Shown here piece after piece: positions 51,161 through 58,157 of a stretch of 64,000 nucleotides of DNA. Position 1 is the first letter of the stretch, and each line of letters begins with the position of its first letter. Position numbers and translations under genes: made by a program. Origin of the DNA: Actinomycetes bacterium (GTDB lineage: Bacteria > Actinomycetota > Actinomycetes > Actinomycetales > Actinomycetaceae); NCBI GenBank assembly GCA_023426345.1, contig JAFAAX010000155.1, forward strand, positions 27,629 to 91,628, written 5' to 3'. The notes beneath the pieces are model-generated. The model had not been told where the DNA came from and did not search any database. It saw only the letters and a list, made by a program, of their open reading frames with translations.

Positions 51161-51180
51161 GGGGCGGGAACCCCCTCCAC

Positions 51181-51186
51181 TACGCT
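51181..51186 (+). promoter_or_regulatory. Leaderless-type -10 for the ABC-class ATPase
   Basis: TACGCT, seven bases, then ATG at 51194. No Shine-Dalgarno is present. The same arrangement (TACGCT-N7-ATG) precedes the antitoxin remnant at 16941. Confidence 0.6.
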
Positions 51187-51193
51187 GAGGGGC

Positions 51194-53098
51194 ATGAGTC
51201 CGCGACCCGACGACGCCCATTCCCGCACCGGCCACCACGACCGCCGCGACCAGCCCCAGCGGCGACGGACCGGCTCCGATCAGGACCTCATCCACGACCT
51301 GCGGCACCTGGACGGGCGCAACTACGGGGCATACAAGTCGGTCCTGGGCGACTGGGACTACGGGGACTTCCACCTGTCGATCGACAGGATCCAGTCGGAC
51401 CCGTACGCGCCGCCGTCGTCGGTGCGCGCCACGACCACCCCCCGGGCGATGGGCCTGCCCGAGGACTGCCTGGCCACCGGGGACCAGCGCCTGGCCACCG
51501 CCGACCACCTGCTGCGGACCTTCGGACAGACCCTGCGCTCCTTCTCGCGCACCGGCGCCGTCCAGGTCGCCCGGGCCGGCCAGGAGATCCTCCAGCGCTC
51601 AGCGTGCACCGTGCGCACCGACCACGTCGAGCTCCGCTTCCAGGTCCACATGCCGGCCCGCGGGCGCACGATCCTGGGGGACGCGGCGGCGACGCTGTTC
51701 GACCTGGACGTGCCCGACGCCGTCATGGCGACGTTCGATCTGGTCTCCGACGACCCGGCGACGCGCGCCCACCTGGAGGCGCTGCGGGCCCACGTCCGCG
51801 CCTACGAGGACCATCAGGCGCTGCAGGCCGCGCTGGCGGACAACGGGTGGGTCGCTTTCGTGGCCGACGGGTCGCTGCTCGCTCGCCGCTCCGGCGTGTC
51901 GCCGCTGCCGCTGGCCGCGCAGGAGGGCGCGGTGGCCTTCGAGTCCCCGGACTCCCTGCGGCGGGCCGTCGACCTGCCCCACGCCGGGCACGTCGCCGGG
52001 ATGGCCGTCGAGCCCGGCGTCACCGTCATCGTCGGCGGCGGCTACCACGGGAAGTCGACGCTGCTCAGCGCCCTCCAGCAGGGCGTGTACGCGCATGTGC
52101 CCGGCGACGGGCGCGAGCTGGTGGCTACCGTGCCGGACGCCGTCAAAGTCCGTGCCGCCGACGGGAGGGCCGTCACCGGCGTCGACGTCTCCCCGTTCAT
52201 CACGCATCTGCCCGGCGGCGCGGACACGACGCGCTTCACCACCGAGAACGCCTCGGGGTCCACGTCCCAGGCCTCGGCGCTGGTCGAGGCCGTCGAGCTG
52301 GGAGCGCCGCTGCTGCTGCTCGACGAGGACACCTCCGCCACGAACCTCCTCATCCGCGACGCCCGCATGCGGTCCCTGGTCCACGCCGACAAGGAGCCCA
52401 TCACGCCGCTCGTCGACCGCGTCGCGTCCCTGGCCCACGACCGCGGGGTCTCCACGATCATGGTGATGGGCGGGTCGGGGGACTACCTGGACGTCGCCGA
52501 CCGCGTGCTCATGCTCGACACGTACCGGTGCCTGGACGTCACGGCGCGAGCGCGGGACGTCGCGGCCGAGATGCCCCGCGCCCGGGAGGACCTGCCCTGG
52601 CCCCGCAGGTCAGGGGCGGGCGCGGAGGGCGCGGCCGGCGACGTCGCCGGGACCGGGGCAGAGGCCGCAGGCGCGTCCTCCGTCGGGTCCGGCGTCGCCT
52701 CCACCCCCCTTGACGAGGACGGCGCCTCCGGCGCGCCCCGCCACCGGATCCCCGTGCGCACGCGCAGCGGCGGCGATCGGCCGAAGACGAAGAGCTCCGG
52801 GGTGGACACGATCATCCTGGACAAGCAGACTCTGTCCCTCGCCGACGTCGAGCAGGTCGTGGACCCCGGGCAGGCCGAGGCGATCGCCTGGGCCGTCCGG
52901 GGCCTGGTCGAGCAGATCGCGGACGGGCGCACTCCCCTGCCGGAGCTGCTCGACCGGTTGGAACGGTCCTTCGCCTCGGAGGGCTTGGACGCCTGCGTCA
53001 AGCTGGGCGCCCGTCCGCTGCCCGCCTTCCTGGTCCGCCCGCGCCGCGTCGACATCGGCGCGGCCCTCAACCGCTACCGGGGCATGCGCCTGGCCTGA
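51194..53098 (+). CDS. Predicted ATPase of the ABC class (PF09818-like)
   Basis: This 634-residue protein has an N-terminal region with DGRNYGAYKSVLGDWDYG, the family's opening motif. A Walker A follows as VGGGYHGKSTLL (about residue 285). FTTENASGSTSQASALVEA is signature-like, and LLLLDEDTSATNLLIRD is the Walker B with Glu. A C-terminal domain has LADVEQVVDPGQ and RPRRVDIGAALNRYR. These solitary, non-transport ATPases have no established role; a trypanosome relative is linked to RNA editing. Between ATPase and C-terminal domains is a low-complexity linker containing DEG coding (STPLDEDGASGAP, DNA about 52709-52740). Confidence 0.85.
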   Translation: MSPRPDDAHSRTGHHDRRDQPQRRRTGSDQDLIHDLRHLDGRNYGAYKSVLGDWDYGDFHLSIDRIQSDPYAPPSSVRATTTPRAMGLPEDCLATGDQRLATADHLLRTFGQTLRSFSRTGAVQVARAGQEILQRSACTVRTDHVELRFQVHMPARGRTILGDAAATLFDLDVPDAVMATFDLVSDDPATRAHLEALRAHVRAYEDHQALQAALADNGWVAFVADGSLLARRSGVSPLPLAAQEGAVAFESPDSLRRAVDLPHAGHVAGMAVEPGVTVIVGGGYHGKSTLLSALQQGVYAHVPGDGRELVATVPDAVKVRAADGRAVTGVDVSPFITHLPGGADTTRFTTENASGSTSQASALVEAVELGAPLLLLDEDTSATNLLIRDARMRSLVHADKEPITPLVDRVASLAHDRGVSTIMVMGGSGDYLDVADRVLMLDTYRCLDVTARARDVAAEMPRAREDLPWPRRSGAGAEGAAGDVAGTGAEAAGASSVGSGVASTPLDEDGASGAPRHRIPVRTRSGGDRPKTKSSGVDTIILDKQTLSLADVEQVVDPGQAEAIAWAVRGLVEQIADGRTPLPELLDRLERSFASEGLDACVKLGARPLPAFLVRPRRVDIGAALNRYRGMRLA

Positions 53099-53131
53099 GG
53101 CTGAAGACGGCCCGCGGTCACGCCTCAGTTC

Positions 53132-53163
53132 CGATGTGAGGAGCCGAACCACTCCTCACATCG
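53132..53163 (+). terminator. Hairpin after the ABC-class ATPase gene
   Basis: CGATGTGAGGAG (53132-53143) and CTCCTCACATCG (53152-53163) pair perfectly over twelve bases with an eight-base loop. No T-tract follows. Two copies of the GGGCGAA motif (53191 and 53213) come next. Confidence 0.6.
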
Positions 53164-53352
53164 CCGACGCCGAGTCCCCCACACGCAGTGGGCGAACCTC
53201 ACGGTCGCAGTTGGGCGAATCGAGCGGGCTCGGGGGGAAATCAGGGGGCTCCCCCATGTCGGAGGCACGTCGGGCCTGCGACGATGGGAGCGACCGGTTG
53301 CGGGGGCCGCAGGGCCCCCCGACCGGTCGTCCACGCCACCCTCAGGAGAGCC

Positions 53353-54210
53353 ATGCCGTCCACCGACCACGTCCCATCCGCCTCTGTCTCCCCGACGGGC
53401 GCCCGCCACGCCGCCCGCACGGCCTCGACGACACGCGCTCCCTCCACGACCGCGTCGGGCGCACCGGCCGCACCGGGCACACCGGGCACACCGGGCGCCG
53501 CGATCCTGCGGCTGCGCGGCGTCGCGAAGGTCTACGGCTCCGGGGACGCCGAGGTCCGGGCGGTGGACGGCGTCGACGTCGACATCGCCGCCGGCGAGTT
53601 CACCGCCATCATGGGGCCGTCTGGGTCAGGCAAGTCGACGATGCTGCACCTGCTGGCCGGGCTGGACACGCCGACCTCGGGCCAGGTCCTCATCGAGGAC
53701 ACCGATGTCACGGGCCTGGACGACGACGCCCTGACCCGCCTGCGCCGCGATCGCATCGGCTTCGTCTTCCAGAGCTTCAACCTGGTCCCCACGCTGACGG
53801 CGCGCGACAACATCCTGCTGCCGCTGACCCTGGCGGGACGCTCGCCGGATCACGCCCTGTTCGACCAGGTCGTGGACGCGTTGGGACTGCGCGCCCGGCT
53901 CACCCACCGCCCCTCCGAGCTGTCGGGCGGACAGCAGCAGCGCGTCGCGATCGCGCGCGCCCTGGTGACACATCCGGCCGTGATCGTCGCGGACGAGCCG
54001 ACCGGCAACCTGGACTCGCATGCGTCGCGGGAGGTCCTGGGCCTGTTGCGCACCGCCGTGGACCGCCTGGGGCAGAGCGTCATCATGGTCACCCACGATC
54101 CGGCGGGCGCGGCGGCCGCGGACCGCGTCCTCGTCATGCGCGACGGGCGGCTGGTCGAGGACCTCCGTGGCACCGATGTCACCGCCGACCGGCTGCGGGA
54201 GTTGGTGTGA
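53353..54210 (+). CDS. ABC exporter ATP-binding protein (MacB/LolD type)
   Basis: This 285-residue protein has a 55-residue Ala/Thr/Pro-rich head, then a single ABC domain. It shows Walker A GPSGSGKSTMLHLLAGLD, Q-loop FVFQSFNLVPTLTARDNILLP (shown in part), signature LSGGQQQRVAIARALV and Walker B VIVADEPTGNLDSHAS. The switch His is in VTHDP. The LolD/MacB pattern (GLDTPTSG, FQSFNL) fits a mechanotransmission-type exporter. ATG at 53353 has AGGAGAG. Its stop TGA overlaps the permease ATG by one base. Confidence 0.95.
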   Translation: MPSTDHVPSASVSPTGARHAARTASTTRAPSTTASGAPAAPGTPGTPGAAILRLRGVAKVYGSGDAEVRAVDGVDVDIAAGEFTAIMGPSGSGKSTMLHLLAGLDTPTSGQVLIEDTDVTGLDDDALTRLRRDRIGFVFQSFNLVPTLTARDNILLPLTLAGRSPDHALFDQVVDALGLRARLTHRPSELSGGQQQRVAIARALVTHPAVIVADEPTGNLDSHASREVLGLLRTAVDRLGQSVIMVTHDPAGAAAADRVLVMRDGRLVEDLRGTDVTADRLRELV

Positions 54211-56810
54211 TGCGCGGGAGCATGAGCACTGTGCTCCGCGCGAATCTCCGCGAGCACGCCCGACGCTACGTCGCGACCGGACTGGCCGTGGCGATCGGCG
54301 TGGCGTTCGTCGTCGTGTGTCTGGTCCTGTCCGCAGGGCTGTCCGACAGCCTCACGCGCTCCGTCCGCCAGAACTACCAGGGCGCGGCGGCCGTCGTGTC
54401 GATCAGCGACGACGCGGACTGGGAGCATCTGCCGGACCTCGCGTCGCTGGAACCGACCGTCGGGGCCGCGGACGGCGTCACCCAGGTCGGGGTCTCCGCC
54501 TCCTCAGGGTTCGAGGCCTCGGCCGGCGGCCACCGCGCCTACGTCTACTCGACGATCCTCAACGACGCGCCGCTGCCCGCCCGCCCGATGGTGCAGGGCA
54601 CCGCGCCGGAGGGCGCCGGACAGGTCGCCATGGACGTCGACACCGCCCGCCAGCTCGGCCTCACCGTGGGCGACACCCTGCAACTGGAGTCCCTGTCGGC
54701 GGCGCGCACGGACGCAGCAGCGTCCGGCGACGCGGAGCCGTCCTCGTCGGACACCACCGCGGTCACCGTCACCGGCCTCATCGCGTCCTCGGCGAACGAC
54801 GGGGCCACAGTCGCGATGACCCAGGACGCCGCCCGCGCCCTGGACCCGGTCTACGCCCCCTCCCAACTGCTCGTCGCCGGCGGGGACCGCACGCCGTCGG
54901 CCGCCGATCAGCAGGCGCTGGTCGGCCGGATCACCGCGGCCCTGTCGGACGCCGGCGTCCAAACGGACGAGCTGAGCGTCCGGACCCATGACGACGCCGT
55001 GGCCGCCGACCTGGCGATGATGAAGATGGGCCAGGGCACCATGACCGCCGTGGTCCTGGTCTTCCCCGCCATTGCGGCCGTCGTGGCGGGCATCGTCGTC
55101 TCGACGACCTTCCAGGTGATCCTCCAGCAGCGCCGCCGCGAGCTGGCCCTCCTGCGCACGCTCGGCGCCTCCGCCCGGCAGGTCCGCTCGCTGATGCGCC
55201 GCGAGACGGCCGTGATCGGCGCCGCCGCCTCCCTGGCGGGCGTCCTCGTCGGCGCCCTGGTGGGCGTCGCCGGCGTGCGCGCAGCCGGCTTGGCCCCGAC
55301 GGTCGGCCAGGCCGTGGGCGCGCTCAAGCCGCTGACACTGGTCCTCGTGTGGGCGCTGGGCGCGCTGGTCACCGTCCTCATCGGGATCCGCCCCGTCCGC
55401 TCCGTCACGCGGATCTCCCCCATCGAGGCGCTGTCCCCCATTGACGAGGGCGGCGCCGCCGCGCGGCGCTCCCACCGCGTGCGCCTGGCGGCCGGGCTGG
55501 TCCTGACGGCTCTCGGCGTGGCCGGGATGCTCGGGGGGATCTCGATGCCGAAGGACTCGGGGACCGGGTTCGTCGTGGCCCTCGGCTGCGGCCTGATCGG
55601 CCTGATCGGGGCGCTGCTCGTCTGCTCGGTCGCCCTGCCGGCCGTGGCGCAGGGGGTCGGGGCCGCGTTGCGGGGTCCCGTCGGCGCGATGGCGCGGGCC
55701 AACACCCAGCGCAACCGCGACCGCACGGGGTCCACGGGCACGGCCATCGTCATCGGCGTCACCCTGATCGTCATGATGATGGTCGCGGCCGGCTCGATGC
55801 GCCAGACACTGCTCACCGAGGTCGACGAGCGGCGCCCCCTGGATCTCGTGGCCGCGACGGCCGACGGCGCCCCGCTGCCGAGCGGCACCATCGATCAGAT
55901 CCGCGCCGTGCCCGGCGTGTCCGCCACCGCTGACCTGTCGTCCGTGGGCGGAGCCGTCGGGTCGCCCTCGTCCCCGATCGCCTCGGACTGGGACGGGTCG
56001 CCCGAGATCACGATCATCGGGGAGCCCGACCTCAACACCGTCACCCACTCCGCCGTCAGCACTGTCGGCGACGGCCAGGTCGGCATCCGCGACGGGTTCT
56101 TCCTGGGGAACGACGACTCCGACGGCGGCGCCGTCGCGCCCGGGGACACGCTCACCGTGTGCACGGCGCCGGGGACCTGTCGCGAACTCACCGCCGTGAC
56201 CGACACAAGCCTGGGCTTCGGCCAGATCTCGGTGTCGGCCGCCACCCTGGAGGCGATGGCCCCCGGCGCGCCGGTCAGCATGGTCGCGATCAAGCTGTCG
56301 GACGACGCGGACGCCCAGACCGTGATGAGCAGCCTTCTGTCCCTGGACGACTCGCTCACCGTCTCGGGCGGCGCCCAGGAGCGCGCGATGTACACGCAGG
56401 CCATCGACACCGTCCTCCTGGTCGTCGTCGCATTGCTGGCGGTGTCCGTCCTGGTGGCCCTGGTCGGCGTGGCCAACACCTTGTCCCTGTCCGTCCACGA
56501 GCGCACCCGCGAGAACGGGCTGCTGCGCGCCTTGGGCCTCACGCGCCGCCAGATGCAGCGGCTGCTGGCCGCCGAGGCGATCGACATCGCACTCCCCGGC
56601 GCCCTGATCGGCATCGGGCTGGGCATCCTGTTCGGCTGGGCCGGCGTGAACGCGATGCCCGTCGAGGTCGACCGGACCTTCCTGATCGTCCCCTGGTGGC
56701 AGATCCTGGCGGTCGCGATCATCGCGGTGCTCTGCGCGGTGGTCGCCGCATGGTGGCCCGGGCGCCGGGCGGCCCGAACCTCTCCGGTGGAGGCCCTGGC
56801 CCACGAGTGA
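54210..56810 (+). CDS. ABC exporter permease with two FtsX domains
   Basis: This 866-residue permease has an N-terminal membrane helix (VATGLAVAIGVAFVVVCLVL) and a large extracytoplasmic MacB-like domain. A first FtsX block (about residues 280-420) is followed by a second extracytoplasmic domain and a second FtsX block at the end (LLVVVALLAVSVLVALVGVANTLSLSV, shown in part). It finishes with the typical RTSPVEALAHE. Such actinobacterial permeases export peptides, lipids or antibiotics. Near residue 410, between the two halves, [12 protein letters not shown] is encoded by a DEG arm (55439-55470). ATG at 54210 overlaps the ATPase stop. Confidence 0.92.
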   Translation: MRGSMSTVLRANLREHARRYVATGLAVAIGVAFVVVCLVLSAGLSDSLTRSVRQNYQGAAAVVSISDDADWEHLPDLASLEPTVGAADGVTQVGVSASSGFEASAGGHRAYVYSTILNDAPLPARPMVQGTAPEGAGQVAMDVDTARQLGLTVGDTLQLESLSAARTDAAASGDAEPSSSDTTAVTVTGLIASSANDGATVAMTQDAARALDPVYAPSQLLVAGGDRTPSAADQQALVGRITAALSDAGVQTDELSVRTHDDAVAADLAMMKMGQGTMTAVVLVFPAIAAVVAGIVVSTTFQVILQQRRRELALLRTLGASARQVRSLMRRETAVIGAAASLAGVLVGALVGVAGVRAAGLAPTVGQAVGALKPLTLVLVWALGALVTVLIGIRPVRSVTRISPIEALSPIDEGGAAARRSHRVRLAAGLVLTALGVAGMLGGISMPKDSGTGFVVALGCGLIGLIGALLVCSVALPAVAQGVGAALRGPVGAMARANTQRNRDRTGSTGTAIVIGVTLIVMMMVAAGSMRQTLLTEVDERRPLDLVAATADGAPLPSGTIDQIRAVPGVSATADLSSVGGAVGSPSSPIASDWDGSPEITIIGEPDLNTVTHSAVSTVGDGQVGIRDGFFLGNDDSDGGAVAPGDTLTVCTAPGTCRELTAVTDTSLGFGQISVSAATLEAMAPGAPVSMVAIKLSDDADAQTVMSSLLSLDDSLTVSGGAQERAMYTQAIDTVLLVVVALLAVSVLVALVGVANTLSLSVHERTRENGLLRALGLTRRQMQRLLAAEAIDIALPGALIGIGLGILFGWAGVNAMPVEVDRTFLIVPWWQILAVAIIAVLCAVVAAWWPGRRAARTSPVEALAHE
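55439..55470. repeat. DEG repeat, left arm inside the FtsX permease gene
   Basis: CATTGACGAGGGCGGCGCC continues into GCCGCGCGGC. It encodes P-I-D-E-G-G-A in the cytoplasmic linker joining the two permease halves, just after the SPIEAL motif where one ancestral half would have ended. Confidence 0.75.
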
Positions 56811-56931
56811 CGCGGAACGCCGAACGCCGGACAGGAGCAGGACCTTCGACCTAGGCTGGCGAGAGGGCGGGCGAGGACGCGCGGGCGCCCTCGTCCGGCC
56901 TCCCCGTCACCTCAGGAACGAAGGAGTCCCC

Positions 56932-57969
56932 ATGAAAGCCGTCCAGTACCGCACGATCGGGAAAGGCCCCGAGCTGGTCGAGATCGACGACCCCACCCCC
57001 GGGCCCGGCCAGGTCCTCCTCAAGATCACGGCCGCCGGCCTGTGCCACTCCGACTGGGCCGTGATGTCCTGGCCGAAGGAGGCGCTGAACTTCGACCTGC
57101 CCCTCACCCTGGGCCACGAGTGCGTCGGCACCGTCATCGACGCCGGCTCCGGCGTGAGGTCCATGGTGACCATGGGCGAGGACGTTCTGGTCTACGGGCC
57201 GTGGGGCTGCGGCCGGTGCCGCCAGTGCGCCCAGGGCTACGAGAACTACTGCGAGAACGCCACGAAGATGGGGATCTTCCCCCCGGGCCTGGGACGTCCG
57301 GGCGGCGCGGCCGAGTACATGCTGGTCGACCGCGCCCGCTATCTGGTCCCCATCGGGGACCTGGACCCCGTGCAGGCCGCCCCGCTGACCGACGCGGCGC
57401 TGACGCCCTACCACGCCGTCCAGCACTCGCTGCCGAAGCTCCGCGCTCACTCCACGGCCGTCGTCTTCGGCGTCGGGGGTCTGGGGCACGTCGCGATCCA
57501 GCTGCTCCGCCATCTCACCCCATCCACGATCATCGCCCTGGACGTCTCCGAGGAGCACCTCGAGCTGGCCCGCCAAGTCGGCGCCGACTACGCGTTCGCG
57601 TCGGACCAGGACGCGGTGGAGAAGGTCAAGGACCTGACAGGCGGGCTCGGCGCGGAGGTGGTCTTCGACTTCGTCGGCGTCCAGGCGTCGGCGGACCTGG
57701 GCGCCCAGATGACGCGCGTGCGCGGCGACTGGAACATCGTCGGCATCGGCGGAGGCGTGGCCAAGGTCGGCTTCGGCCTGCTCCCCTACGAGTGCCAGGT
57801 GTTCTCTCCGTACTGGGGCACCCGGGCCGACCTCTACGACGTCGTCGCACTGGCCCAGCGCGGCATCCTCGACATCCACACCGAGACCTATCCGCTCGAC
57901 GACGCCCTGACCGCCTACCAGCGGCTGCATGACGGCAAGGTCGTCGGCCGCGCCGTCCTGGTCCCGTAG
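56932..57969 (+). CDS. Zinc-dependent alcohol dehydrogenase (MDR family)
   Basis: This 345-residue medium-chain dehydrogenase has catalytic zinc ligands in AAGLCHSDWAV (Cys), LTLGHECVG (His-Glu) and the structural zinc Cys4 (CGRCRQCAQGYENYC). The Rossmann motif is VFGVGGLGHVAIQLLR (about residue 175). It would interconvert alcohols and aldehydes with NAD(H); the substrate is not predictable. ATG at 56932 has GAAGGAG upstream. A TAGGCT -10 candidate lies at 56852-56857, giving a leader of about 70 bases that contains a DEG-like arm (GGGCGCCCTCGTC, ending near 56895). Confidence 0.93.
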   Translation: MKAVQYRTIGKGPELVEIDDPTPGPGQVLLKITAAGLCHSDWAVMSWPKEALNFDLPLTLGHECVGTVIDAGSGVRSMVTMGEDVLVYGPWGCGRCRQCAQGYENYCENATKMGIFPPGLGRPGGAAEYMLVDRARYLVPIGDLDPVQAAPLTDAALTPYHAVQHSLPKLRAHSTAVVFGVGGLGHVAIQLLRHLTPSTIIALDVSEEHLELARQVGADYAFASDQDAVEKVKDLTGGLGAEVVFDFVGVQASADLGAQMTRVRGDWNIVGIGGGVAKVGFGLLPYECQVFSPYWGTRADLYDVVALAQRGILDIHTETYPLDDALTAYQRLHDGKVVGRAVLVP

Positions 57970-57987
57970 GCCGGGCCGCCGGACGGT

Positions 57988-58048
57988 CATCGACGAGGGC
58001 GCCCGCGCGGCGCGGCAGGGCCCTCACCGACCGTCCGGCGCCCTCGTC
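57988..58048. repeat. DEG palindromic repeat, complete copy after the alcohol dehydrogenase
   Basis: CATCGACGAGGGCGCC and GGCGCCCTCGTC flank a 35-base interior containing GGACGGTC/GACCGTCC. It separates the dehydrogenase from the oligopeptidase gene. Confidence 0.85.
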
Positions 58049-58143
58049 CAGGGTCGGCGCCCGCGTGGCGGGGCGAGGACGGCTCCTTCGGTCCGCGCCC
58101 GCAGCATCGGAGGTCCCGAGTTCGCCGAGGGCCCTCGCGTGGG

Positions 58144-58149
58144 TAGGGT
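58144..58149 (+). promoter_or_regulatory. Leaderless-type -10 for the oligopeptidase
   Basis: TAGGGT, eight bases, then GTG at 58158; no Shine-Dalgarno. Confidence 0.45.
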
Positions 58150-58157
58150 GGTCGGTC

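Noticed and set aside
54504..56804. 766-codon leftward frame opposite the FtsX permease
   Set aside because: Gly/Gln/Arg/Asp-rich antisense shadow; the permease frame is supported by membrane segments and family motifs.
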